Of a stretch of 64,000 nt of DNA, positions 24,722 to 33,165 are shown piece after piece. A model generated the notes under the pieces. That model did no database searches. It had not been told where the DNA came from and saw only the letters and a list, made by a program, of their open reading frames with translations. How positions within the stretch are numbered: the first letter of the stretch is position 1; each line of letters begins with the position of its first letter. Source of the DNA: Anaerolineales bacterium UBA2395 (GTDB lineage Bacteria; Chloroflexota; Anaerolineae; Anaerolineales; Villigracilaceae); the NCBI GenBank assembly GCA_002343775.1, contig DDSH01000026.1:88754-152753 (forward strand), in the 5' to 3' direction. Position numbers and translations under genes: made by a program.

Positions 24722-26041
24722 ATGTTAAGCAAAACCCCTGCCTTTAATCTTAAAGCTGTACTTCGTGAAACAGGTTTAGCCGCCGACACGTTGCGCGCCT
24801 GGGAGCGCCGCTATGGTCTGCCCGCGCCTCAGCGCACTGCCGGTGGTCATCGCCTGTACTCGCAGTACGATATTGAAACGATCAAATGGCTGATCGCCCG
24901 ACAGGCAGAGGGACTATCCATTTCGCGAGCAGTGGATCTGTGGAATGAAATGAACGCAACCGGTTCAGACCCGTTGGCGGGACTGGCTCCAACAAGCCTC
25001 GCCACGCTGACGGGTTCTTCTCCCATCGCTCCCGCCGACACCACGTTGGATGCCGTCCGCGCGGAATGGATCACTGCATGTATGAACTTCAGTGAAACGC
25101 ACGCAGAGCAGGCGTTGAACAAAGCCTTCTCGATGTTTCCTGTCGAAGCCGTATGCATTGAGGTGTTGCAAAAGGGAATGTCTGAAATTGGTGCGCGCTG
25201 GTACGAAAATCTTGCCAGCGTTCAACAGGAACACTTTGCTTCAGGTCTCGCCATGCGCAGGTTGGACGCGCTCCTGAGCGCCTCCCCCGCCCCAACCCGC
25301 AGCCATACCATCCTCGTAGGATGTCCTCCCAGCGAATGGCACACCTTTACCCCCCTGCTTCTTTCGCTCCTTCTGCGCCGCCGCGGGTTGAACGTCATCT
25401 ACCTCGGTGCGAATGTCCCCGCCGACCGCTTCGCAGAAACGGCGCTGAAAGTCAGGGCTGATCTTGTCGTCCTCGTGGCGCAAACGCTGATCAGCGCCGC
25501 CAACTTGCAGCACGTGGCACTATCGCTATCGGCGAAACAAATTCTCACCGGCTTCGGCGGGCGCATTTTCACGATTCGCACCAACATCCCGGATTACATT
25601 CCCGGTCACTTTCTTGGCAATTCACTGGACGGATCGATCCAGGAAGTTGAAACATTGCTGAAGAACAAGCCAAAAGAAAAGGCGCTCAAAGCCCCCTCAC
25701 AGGAATACGTCGCCGCCCTGCAAGCCTTCAATGCCAAACGTACGCACATCGAAAGCACCCTTAAACTTAGTTTGCAGCCGCTTTCCATCAGCCCGGATGA
25801 GCTTGATACAAGCATCCACTTTCTCGGTAACAATGTCTCTGCCGCGTTGCAGTTCGGCGATATGGAGCACCTTTCTGAGGAAATGGAATGGCTCAAGATT
25901 CTCCTCCAAGCCTACCAGCGCCCCAGGCAGGAACTGATCGACTTTATGGAGATCTATTCACAATCTGTGGATGCTCACATCAACGGACAGGGCGACCCGA
26001 TCAAAAAATGGCTGCGCAGCTACGCTATCGAAAGAACCTAA
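24722..26041 (+). CDS. carH: CarH/LitR-type B12-dependent photoreceptor regulator
   Basis: The 439-residue protein has an N-terminal MerR helix-turn-helix (residues ~8-75, DTLRAWERRYGLPAPQRTAGGHRLY), a helical B12 cap, and a cobalamin-binding Rossmann domain. The photoreceptor signature W-x9-EH is exact (W160, E170, H171), and the lower cobalt ligand is expected at H207 (SEWH). Known CarH proteins are tetrameric repressors with adenosylcobalamin in the dark and fall off DNA when light breaks the Co-C bond. An extra C-terminal part of about 120 residues (from ~320) is not found in the short CarH of Thermus. It lies 12 bases after crtI, so it should regulate itself. Confidence 0.92.
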   Translation: MLSKTPAFNLKAVLRETGLAADTLRAWERRYGLPAPQRTAGGHRLYSQYDIETIKWLIARQAEGLSISRAVDLWNEMNATGSDPLAGLAPTSLATLTGSSPIAPADTTLDAVRAEWITACMNFSETHAEQALNKAFSMFPVEAVCIEVLQKGMSEIGARWYENLASVQQEHFASGLAMRRLDALLSASPAPTRSHTILVGCPPSEWHTFTPLLLSLLLRRRGLNVIYLGANVPADRFAETALKVRADLVVLVAQTLISAANLQHVALSLSAKQILTGFGGRIFTIRTNIPDYIPGHFLGNSLDGSIQEVETLLKNKPKEKALKAPSQEYVAALQAFNAKRTHIESTLKLSLQPLSISPDELDTSIHFLGNNVSAALQFGDMEHLSEEMEWLKILLQAYQRPRQELIDFMEIYSQSVDAHINGQGDPIKKWLRSYAIERT

Positions 26042-26042
26042 T

Positions 26043-26825
26043 ATGAACTTTTTAGATCTCTGGCTAACCGCCGGCTCCCTCATCCTTATCCTGATGACCC
26101 TGCTCTGGCTGTACAGCCTGGCAATCAAGAACGCCAGCATCGTGGATATCTTCTGGGGAACCGGCTTTGTCATTACCTATTGGGCTGCGCTGTGGATCGG
26201 CTCGATTGAACTCACTACACGCATCCTGCTACTTGGAGGCATCGTTACCTTATGGGGACTGCGCCTCTCCGCACATATCTTCCTCCGCAACCATAAGCAA
26301 CCTGAAGATTTCCGGTATGCCGCCTGGCGCGCAGAAAATGGGAAGTCATGGTGGTGGCGCAGCTTCTTCAAAGTATTTTTACTGCAAGGCGTCATCCTGT
26401 GGATCGTTGCCGCCCCGCTGATCGCTGCTCAAACCGCGAATCCCGCCGCAACCACCTGCGCATGTGAATATTCCGGCTTGGGGCTGTGGCTGGTCGGCTT
26501 CATGTTCGAAGCGGGCGGCGACTGGCAATTGACACGCTTCAAGAAAGACCCGAACAACAAAGGCAAACTGCTCACCACCGGTTATTGGAGCGTCACCCGC
26601 CATCCCAATTACTTTGGCGATGCAGCGCAGTGGTGGGGCTTCTGGCTCTTCGCCTTCTCCGCAGGCGCATGGTGGACAGTATTCAGCCCGTTGCTCATGA
26701 CCTTCCTGCTTATAAAAGTCTCCGGCGTTGCCATGCTCGAACGCACGCTGGAAAAGAACAAACCCGGCTACGAAGAATACAGCGCGCGCACAAGCGCATT
26801 CTTCCCGTGGTTTCCCAAACAATAA
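26043..26825 (+). CDS. DUF1295 membrane protein (steroid 5-alpha-reductase-like)
   Basis: The 260-residue protein has about six to seven membrane segments and the DUF1295 signature near the end (GYWSVTRHPNYFGDAAQWWG), shared with 3-oxo-5-alpha-steroid 4-dehydrogenase-like reductases that use NAD(P)H. The bacterial function is unknown; reduction of an isoprenoid or lipid double bond would suit this operon, but that is inference. The ATG at 26043 is one base after the carH stop, so the longer frame from 25971 is rejected. Confidence 0.87.
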   Translation: MNFLDLWLTAGSLILILMTLLWLYSLAIKNASIVDIFWGTGFVITYWAALWIGSIELTTRILLLGGIVTLWGLRLSAHIFLRNHKQPEDFRYAAWRAENGKSWWWRSFFKVFLLQGVILWIVAAPLIAAQTANPAATTCACEYSGLGLWLVGFMFEAGGDWQLTRFKKDPNNKGKLLTTGYWSVTRHPNYFGDAAQWWGFWLFAFSAGAWWTVFSPLLMTFLLIKVSGVAMLERTLEKNKPGYEEYSARTSAFFPWFPKQ

Positions 26826-26887
26826 ACCTACGCATTTTCACGCCTGGAAACAAAGCGCGCAGCAACGACACAACAGGAAATAAAATC

Positions 26888-28240
26888 ATGACGAACATCT
26901 GGTGGATTCGCCGCGACCTGCGCCTGACCGACAACGCCGCGCTTCATTCCGCGCTGAAAGCCGGTTCAACGCTGCCAGTCTTTATCCTCGACCCAGCCTT
27001 CGAAAAGCTATCGGAACGGCGAAAACACTTTCTTTACGAAGGTCTATCCTCCATGGACAACGAATTGCGGAAACGCAAATCGTACCTCGTTATTCGCAAA
27101 GGAAATCCTGCCGATGTTCTGCGGCAACTTTTCGATGAAGTCAAAGCCGAAGCCATTCATGCCGAGGAGGATTACACCCCCTACGCCCGCAAACGCGATG
27201 CGCTCATTCAAAAGATCCTGCCGCTGACGCTCGCGCAGGGGCAAACCGTTCACCACCCGCATGCCATCCTCAAACAGGATGGCAGACCGTACACAGTCTA
27301 CACGCCCTATTCCAAAATGTGGAAGGCGCACCTGTCAAAGATCAAGTTGCTGTCCGCGCCTGAAAATCTGCATTCGCCAAAAGGGATTCGTTCTGAGTCG
27401 TTGCCTGCCTTCACATCCTATCTCAACTTCCCCGCTGGCGAAGCCGAAGCCCTGCGCCGCCTCGACCAATTTACCGATCGAACAATTGCCAGTTACCACG
27501 ATGACCGTAATCGCATGGACCTGGACGGCACATCTGCACTATCGCCGTACATCCGCTTTGGCATGATCGGCTTGCGGCAGGCTGTTCATGCTGTTCAGAC
27601 CTCAATCTCCATTTCTCGCAACTCCAAAGGCGCAGAAATCTGGCTCAACGAATTGATCTGGCGCGAGTTCTATATTCAGATCCTGTTCCATTTCCCTTAT
27701 GTCGCCAAGACCGCATTCAACCGCTCCCTGGCGAACATCCCGTGGCGCAACCAACCGTCAGAGTTTGACGCGTGGAAGAGGGGCGAAACAGGTGTCCCGG
27801 TGGTGGATGCGGCGATGCGCCAGCTCAAAGCGACCGGCTGGATGCACAATCGCGCCCGCATGATCGTCGCATCCTTTCTCGTCAAAGACCTGTTGATCGA
27901 CTGGCGTTGGGGTGAAGCTTGGTTCATGGAAAACCTGCTCGATGGCGACATCGCACCCAACAATGGCGGCTGGCAGTGGACGGCGGGTACCGGCACCGAC
28001 GCGGCTCCGTACTTCCGTATTTTCAACCCGGTGCTGCAAAGCATGAAATTCGACCCGAACGGAGAGTACATCCGCAAGTGGGTTCCCGAGCTACGCGGAC
28101 TGAGTGCAAAACAGATCCACGCGCCGTGGGAGTTTGATTTGAGGATCGCAGGCTATCCCGCCGAACCTATCGTGGATCGCGATCTGGTGAAAGAGCGTAC
28201 CCTGAAGGCATACAACCTCTCGAAGGAGAATGCACGATGA
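26888..28240 (+). CDS. phr: Deoxyribodipyrimidine photolyase
   Basis: The 450-residue flavoprotein belongs to the photolyase/cryptochrome family, class I CPD type by pattern: N-terminal antenna domain start (IWWIRRDLRLTDNAALH), and the FAD domain segments WLNELIWREFY, WMHNRARMIVASFLVKDLL and DIAPNNGGWQWTAGTGTDA. It should repair UV-made pyrimidine dimers with light. Being in a CarH operon makes repair light-induced together with pigment. The ATG at 26888 is chosen because earlier in-frame sequence lies inside the DUF1295 gene. Confidence 0.95.
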   Translation: MTNIWWIRRDLRLTDNAALHSALKAGSTLPVFILDPAFEKLSERRKHFLYEGLSSMDNELRKRKSYLVIRKGNPADVLRQLFDEVKAEAIHAEEDYTPYARKRDALIQKILPLTLAQGQTVHHPHAILKQDGRPYTVYTPYSKMWKAHLSKIKLLSAPENLHSPKGIRSESLPAFTSYLNFPAGEAEALRRLDQFTDRTIASYHDDRNRMDLDGTSALSPYIRFGMIGLRQAVHAVQTSISISRNSKGAEIWLNELIWREFYIQILFHFPYVAKTAFNRSLANIPWRNQPSEFDAWKRGETGVPVVDAAMRQLKATGWMHNRARMIVASFLVKDLLIDWRWGEAWFMENLLDGDIAPNNGGWQWTAGTGTDAAPYFRIFNPVLQSMKFDPNGEYIRKWVPELRGLSAKQIHAPWEFDLRIAGYPAEPIVDRDLVKERTLKAYNLSKENAR

Positions 28241-28770
28241 ACAAGCGCGACCTATCTGTCTCGATGGCGCGTGCGAACCTTGTGGTGTTGGTCTTCGGTA
28301 TACCGATCGCCGTGTTGCAATTTGCATTGTTCAGTTTTTTGCATCGAGACACCGACCTTTCGTTGACCTGGAATTCCCTGATCTTTCTAGCCGTGCTCAT
28401 TGCGGGAATCGTTGTCCACGAATTGATACACGGAATAACGTGGGTCATCGCCGGGCGAAAAACGTGGTCATCGATAAAATTCGGGTTTCAAGCGGCAACG
28501 CTGACGCCCTACTGCCATTTGAAGGAACCGGTGGAGATCAATGCGTATCGCGTCGGCGCTTTCATGCCGGGATTCATCCTTGGGATTGTGCCTTTCTTCA
28601 TCAGCCTCGCAGGCGGAGACACCAACCTGTTTTGGTTCAGCCTTGTTCATACCTCGGCGGCGGGTGGAGACTGGCTCATTCTGTGGCTCATTCGTAACAT
28701 TCAGGCAGGTGTGTTGGTGGAAGACCATCCCAGCCGCGCAGGCTGCTATATTCTTGAAGGACAAGTATGA
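28237..28770 (+). CDS. DUF3267 zincin-like membrane protein
   Basis: The 177-residue protein has four to five hydrophobic segments and a zinc-protease-like HExxH motif (VVHELIHGITWVI) inside one of them, as in DUF3267 proteins related to site-2-type metallopeptidases. The activity has not been shown for most members. It overlaps both neighbours by four bases (ATGA), so it is firmly part of the operon. A link with light response is suggested only by position. Confidence 0.8.
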   Translation: MNKRDLSVSMARANLVVLVFGIPIAVLQFALFSFLHRDTDLSLTWNSLIFLAVLIAGIVVHELIHGITWVIAGRKTWSSIKFGFQAATLTPYCHLKEPVEINAYRVGAFMPGFILGIVPFFISLAGGDTNLFWFSLVHTSAAGGDWLILWLIRNIQAGVLVEDHPSRAGCYILEGQV

Positions 28771-29726
28771 AAAATCGTTTTCTAAAAATCATTGGAAGTA
28801 TCTTTGCTGTTCTACTCATCCTGCTGCTGGTGGGACCATTCCTCATCCCCGTGCCACCGCTGGAGAATACCGTCCCCGCCGAATCGCTCGCGGATGCAGA
28901 CAGCCAATTCACCGAAGTCAACGGTATCGATGTGCATTACAAGAAATACGGTGAGGGAGAGCCTGTCTTCATTCTCTTGCATGGGTTCGGTGCGAGTCAG
29001 TTCTCCTGGCGCGAAGTGGTCGGACCTCTTGCAGAATTCGGCACAGTCATTGCCTACGACCGCCCAGCCTTTGGTCTGACCGAACGCCCGATGGAATGGG
29101 AGGGAGACAATCCCTACAGCCAAGATGCGCAAGTGGAACTTGTCATTGGTTTGATGGATGCCTTCGGAATTGAAAAAGCCATCCTGGTCGGCAATTCGGC
29201 AGGTGGAACTGTCTCCATGCTCACCTACCTCAAATACCCTGAGCGTGTCGAAAACCTTATCCTCGTTGATCCGGCTGTGTATGCAGGCGGGGGCGCGCCT
29301 GCATGGATCCGCCCGCTGCTCGGCACACCGCAATTCGATCATATCGGTCCGCTGTTTGCACGGCAATTACAGGTGCAAGGCACCGAATTCCTAAAAACTG
29401 CGTGGCATGATCCCGCCAAAATCACACCAGAGATATTCGAAGGCTATCAAGAACCTTTGCAAGTGGAAAACTGGGACAAGGCTCTTTGGTATCTCACCGT
29501 CTCCAGCAGTGAGAGCAACCTCGCCGAACGCGTCAGCGAATTCGATCTGCCTGTGCTCGTCATCACCGGTGACGATGACCGCATCGTGCCCACAGAGCAG
29601 TCCATCCGGCTGGCGGGAGAATTGCCGAATGCGAGTCTGGTCGTCATTCCTCAAAGCGGACATGTGCCGCACGAAGAAAAGCCGGCTGAATTCATGCAGG
29701 CAGTCTATGAATTTCTCAATCAATAA
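28767..29726 (+). CDS. Membrane-anchored alpha/beta hydrolase
   Basis: The 319-residue protein has an N-terminal hydrophobic anchor (residues ~5-27) and a full alpha/beta hydrolase fold: oxyanion segment LLHGFGASQFSW, nucleophile elbow GNSAGG, acid region TGDDDRIVP and final His in SGHVPHEE. The substrate is unknown; a lipid or ester at the outer membrane face is likely. Its start overlaps the DUF3267 stop by four bases. Confidence 0.88.
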   Translation: MKNRFLKIIGSIFAVLLILLLVGPFLIPVPPLENTVPAESLADADSQFTEVNGIDVHYKKYGEGEPVFILLHGFGASQFSWREVVGPLAEFGTVIAYDRPAFGLTERPMEWEGDNPYSQDAQVELVIGLMDAFGIEKAILVGNSAGGTVSMLTYLKYPERVENLILVDPAVYAGGGAPAWIRPLLGTPQFDHIGPLFARQLQVQGTEFLKTAWHDPAKITPEIFEGYQEPLQVENWDKALWYLTVSSSESNLAERVSEFDLPVLVITGDDDRIVPTEQSIRLAGELPNASLVVIPQSGHVPHEEKPAEFMQAVYEFLNQ

Positions 29727-29761
29727 ACGCTCTGCCGCCTTAAGCAAATAAAAAGGAAACC

Positions 29762-30538
29762 ATGAACCCAATTCTTCGACAATTTTTCATCATCTTTACC
29801 ACCCTGCTCACGTTGACAGTTAACGCGCTGGCAAACATCCTGCCGCTCAACGGGCTGACGACGGGCGAAATCTCCGATAGCTTTCAAGTCTATTTCGTGC
29901 CTGCGGGCTATGTCTTTTCGATTTGGGGCTTGATCTACATCGGGCTGATCGCCTTCACCATCTATCAGGCATTGCCGTCCGAGCGGAACAATTCGCGTCT
30001 TGCCCGTATCGGCGGATGGGTCATCCTAGCCAACCTCGCCAACGCTGCATGGATCTTTTTCTGGCATTACCTGCTCTTCCCGCTTACATTGGTCGCCATG
30101 CTGGTGCTGCTTGCCGCACTGATCATGATCTACCTCGCATTGAAAGCGACGCGCTCCGCCGCTTCTCCCCGCGAACACTGGTTGGTGCAACTGCCGTTCA
30201 GCATCTACCTCGGCTGGATCACCGTCGCGACAGTTGCCAACGTCAACTCCCTGCTGGATTACCTGAACTGGAATCAGTTCGGCATAAGCGCCGCCGCGTG
30301 GATGGGAATCATCCTCGCAGTCGTCGCCGCACTGGCGTGGATTATGAGTCTGCGCGAACGCGACGCGGCATATCTCGCCGTGCTGCTATGGGCGCTGGCG
30401 GGCATTGGCATCAAGTTCCCGCAGGAAGGCTTTGTCACCATCGCCACCTGGGCGGCGTTTGGCTTGGTCGCGCTGGCATTCGTCTGGGCAATGTATGCTA
30501 GACGCACAACGCCAGGGCTGGGCAAAGGCTGGGGATGA
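29762..30538 (+). CDS. TspO/MBR-like tryptophan-rich membrane protein
   Basis: The 258-residue protein has seven or so membrane segments. The segment FVPAGYVFSIWGLIYIGL matches the conserved start of the TspO/MBR (tryptophan-rich sensory) family, and Trp residues recur at helix ends. It is longer than the classic 160-residue TspO, as is common for the large bacterial variant. TspO binds tetrapyrroles and affects photo-oxidative regulation in Rhodobacter; a tetrapyrrole- or light-stress role fits the operon. AAGGAAACC precedes the ATG. Confidence 0.78.
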   Translation: MNPILRQFFIIFTTLLTLTVNALANILPLNGLTTGEISDSFQVYFVPAGYVFSIWGLIYIGLIAFTIYQALPSERNNSRLARIGGWVILANLANAAWIFFWHYLLFPLTLVAMLVLLAALIMIYLALKATRSAASPREHWLVQLPFSIYLGWITVATVANVNSLLDYLNWNQFGISAAAWMGIILAVVAALAWIMSLRERDAAYLAVLLWALAGIGIKFPQEGFVTIATWAAFGLVALAFVWAMYARRTTPGLGKGWG

Positions 30539-31797
30539 AAAAGGCGATTTCTCCCGAAGCAGGACGCGAAGCGCTACGGGCGCTGTTAACGGAAGGATCA
30601 CCGCTTGGTCCGCTGAAAGTGATGGCAAAACACGTCGGGCGTCTCTTTCAGATCCCCATGCCGTTCTTTCATCCGTACATCGTTTTTGGTCCCGAAGCGA
30701 ACCGCAAAGTGCTTGTCACCGAACGCAATAAGGTCTTGTGGCGCAACACCGACCCTGTCACGGATCTCCTGGATCGCGGCGTGCTGATCGTGGATGGGGA
30801 GGAACACGACCACTACCGAAAATTGATGGAGTCATCGCTTCATCCTTCGACCCTGCCTGGTTACACAGACATGATGATCCGCCACGCCGACAGAGTGACC
30901 TCCGAATGGCGTGATGGCGATCTGGTGGATATGCTGGTCGAAAGCCGCAAGATTGCGCTGCTGATCATCATGGATGCGCTCTTCAGCAAGGATGTCTGGA
31001 ACGACCTGCCGCACATTTGGACTCCCATCCTGAAAGCCATCGAGTACATCTCGCCCGGCGCATGGATCATCTGGCGCAAGATTCCACGCCCCGGTTATCG
31101 CAAGCCGCTGCGCGAGTTGGATGCGTATTTATTTGGGATCATTGAAGAAAGACGAAAGGAGAAAGAGGCAAAGCCAGACTTACTCCAACACCTGATGGAC
31201 GCCGGACTCTCCGATCAGGTCATCCGCGACCAAATGCTCACGATGATGATCGCCGGGCATGATACCTCCACCGCATTGCTGGCATGGGTCTTTGCCCTGC
31301 TCGGTCAGCACACGGACGTACACCATAGGCTCGTCGAAGAAGTGAATACCCTCGAAAAGCCGCTCCTGCTCGATCAAGTCATCAAGGAGACTTTGCGGCT
31401 ATACCCACCCATTCACATTGGCAATCGGCGCGTGGCAGAAGATATGGAATTTGCCGAAGGAACCGTCCCAGCCGGAGAGCGGATGTTCTACTCCATCTAC
31501 CTCACGCATCGCGACCCGTCCATTTGGGAAGATGCCGAATCGTTCTGTCCCGCACGTTTTGCTCAGGGGCGCAAAACCCCGCCATTTGCATATATCCCCT
31601 TCGGCGGCGGACCCCGCTCCTGCATTGGAGCCGCTTTCGGTCAGGCGGAAGCGCGGATCATCATCGCGTATTTACTCAAACGCTTCAACTTCGAGTTCAC
31701 CGGACATCGCATCCACGCTCATATGGGCGCCACTCTCGAGCCCAGACCGGGCGTAAAAATGAAGGTGACGAGAAGAATTTCAAACAACCGCAAATAA
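30535..31797 (+). CDS. Cytochrome P450
   Basis: The 420-residue protein is a complete P450: I-helix AGHDTSTALLAW, ExxR motif ETLRLYPP, and heme-binding FGGGPRSCIGAAF with Cys363. In Thermus thermophilus the P450 CYP175A1 encoded beside crtB hydroxylates beta-carotene; the same position among carotenoid genes makes a carotenoid ring hydroxylase the best guess, but sequence identity could not be checked. Its start overlaps the TspO-like stop by four bases. No ferredoxin or reductase gene is next to it. Confidence 0.92.
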   Translation: MKKAISPEAGREALRALLTEGSPLGPLKVMAKHVGRLFQIPMPFFHPYIVFGPEANRKVLVTERNKVLWRNTDPVTDLLDRGVLIVDGEEHDHYRKLMESSLHPSTLPGYTDMMIRHADRVTSEWRDGDLVDMLVESRKIALLIIMDALFSKDVWNDLPHIWTPILKAIEYISPGAWIIWRKIPRPGYRKPLRELDAYLFGIIEERRKEKEAKPDLLQHLMDAGLSDQVIRDQMLTMMIAGHDTSTALLAWVFALLGQHTDVHHRLVEEVNTLEKPLLLDQVIKETLRLYPPIHIGNRRVAEDMEFAEGTVPAGERMFYSIYLTHRDPSIWEDAESFCPARFAQGRKTPPFAYIPFGGGPRSCIGAAFGQAEARIIIAYLLKRFNFEFTGHRIHAHMGATLEPRPGVKMKVTRRISNNRK

Positions 31798-31830
31798 CGA
31801 TCACAAAAAATAATCAACCATAAAACCAAT

Positions 31831-32625
31831 ATGACCTACTTCGGATTTCTCCTTCGCTTTGTCGTCGTCCCCATCCTCATCTTTCTCGTTATCACCTGGT
31901 GGGACAATAAAAATAACCGCCAGACCAACGGTTTCAAGAACGGGCGTTCCGTCTGGATGACCATTCTCGCACATGTCCTGATAGCCGTGGTGTATACCAC
32001 CCCCTGGGATAATTACCTCGTCGCCACCGGCGTATGGTATTACAACCCAGATCTCGTAACAGGCATCGTCATTGGGTATGTCCCCATCGAAGAATACACC
32101 TTCTTTGTACTTGAGACCATTCTCGCCGGGCTGTGGTGGTGGTTTTTGGCGCGACGCATCCCTGAACCCCAAAAGGAGTTCACGCCGAGCAAGAACGGTC
32201 GGTTGATCTCATTTGGCGTTTTATTCGCGGCTTGGGCTTTCTTCACCTATCAATTCTTCCTCGGTCCGCGTGAATGGACATACCTTGGCATCACACTATT
32301 CTGGGCGCTCCCAGCCATTTTTCCACAAATTCTCTTTGGGGCGGATATTCTCTGGCATCACCGCAGGCTGGTCTTCATCGCCATTTTTGTTCCGGGTTTG
32401 TATCTCTCGCTGATGGATATCGTCGCCCTTTCCGAAACCACCTGGAACATCGCCAAAGATCAAACGCTGGGCATTAACTTCTTCGGGATCCTTCCACTGG
32501 AAGAGATTGTCTTTTTCTTCATCACCAACGTCCTCGTCAGTTTCGGCATGACGCTCGTCCTCTCCAGGAGCGGCTCGCAACGATTCGAGGATTGGAAAAC
32601 CAATAAATTCAAAGGTCTCCCATGA
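31831..32625 (+). CDS. crtYcd: Lycopene cyclase, fused CrtYc-CrtYd type
   Basis: The 264-residue membrane protein has six to seven helices in two homologous halves. Each half carries the Pro-x-Glu-Glu motif of this family (PIEEYTFFVLET and PLEEIVFFFITN), and the first half has the typical TTPWDNYLVATGVWYY. The family cyclises lycopene ends into beta-ionone rings; in actinobacteria the halves are separate subunits, here they are one protein. Together with crtB and crtI it predicts beta- or gamma-carotene as product. Confidence 0.9.
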   Translation: MTYFGFLLRFVVVPILIFLVITWWDNKNNRQTNGFKNGRSVWMTILAHVLIAVVYTTPWDNYLVATGVWYYNPDLVTGIVIGYVPIEEYTFFVLETILAGLWWWFLARRIPEPQKEFTPSKNGRLISFGVLFAAWAFFTYQFFLGPREWTYLGITLFWALPAIFPQILFGADILWHHRRLVFIAIFVPGLYLSLMDIVALSETTWNIAKDQTLGINFFGILPLEEIVFFFITNVLVSFGMTLVLSRSGSQRFEDWKTNKFKGLP

Positions 32626-32999
32626 AAAATGCGCTCAAACAATTCGAAAAGCAACAATACTTGAACCTTGAAACCTTCCGCAAGAACGGACAGGGTGTCA
32701 AAACACCTGTCTGGTTCGCGCAGGATGGAGACACGCTTCGCATCTGGACCCAGGCAGACTCGGGCAAGGTAAAGCGAATCCACCGCGACGGCAACGTTCG
32801 CATTGTCCCTTCCACAGCCTCTGGCGAGCCCACCGGAGAGTGGGCGGAGGCACATGCAAAAGTTCTGGAAGATACTCGTGAGGTGGATTTCACAGCAAGG
32901 CTCTTCAAGAAAAAGTACGGCATAATGTTCAACCTGTTCGGGGCAATGGGCAAACTTCGTCGGGCAAAATACACAACCATTCAGGTTGAAATCCATTAA
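32622..32999 (+). CDS. PPOX-class flavin/F420-dependent protein
   Basis: The 125-residue protein is a small split-barrel flavoprotein of the PPOX class (GVKTPVWFAQDGDTLRIWTQADSGKVKRIHRDGNVRIVP in outline, residues ~22-60). Such proteins use F420 or flavin and often reduce unsaturated compounds or bind biliverdin. It overlaps the lycopene cyclase stop by four bases and is the last gene of the light operon. Confidence 0.82.
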   Translation: MKNALKQFEKQQYLNLETFRKNGQGVKTPVWFAQDGDTLRIWTQADSGKVKRIHRDGNVRIVPSTASGEPTGEWAEAHAKVLEDTREVDFTARLFKKKYGIMFNLFGAMGKLRRAKYTTIQVEIH

Positions 33000-33028
33000 T
33001 CCCCCATACATGTACTGAACAAAACAAG

Positions 33029-33069
33029 ACTCACCCCGAAATTAAGGTTTCGCGGGTGAGTTCGTTTTT
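33029..33069 (+). terminator. Terminator of the crtI operon
   Basis: The two-part stem ACTCACCC-CGAAA / TTTCG-c-GGGTGAGT, with one bulged C and a TTAAGG loop, is followed by TCGTTTTT. It lies 30 bases after the PPOX stop. The rest of the gap up to 33165 shows nothing further. Confidence 0.8.
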
Positions 33070-33165
33070 AAGAACAAAAGGGACGCGGACATCACAGATT
33101 TTTTCATTATTTTCCGCGCGCTTTGCAGTCTGCGTCCAGTTCAAACTTACGGTATTTGTATTTGG

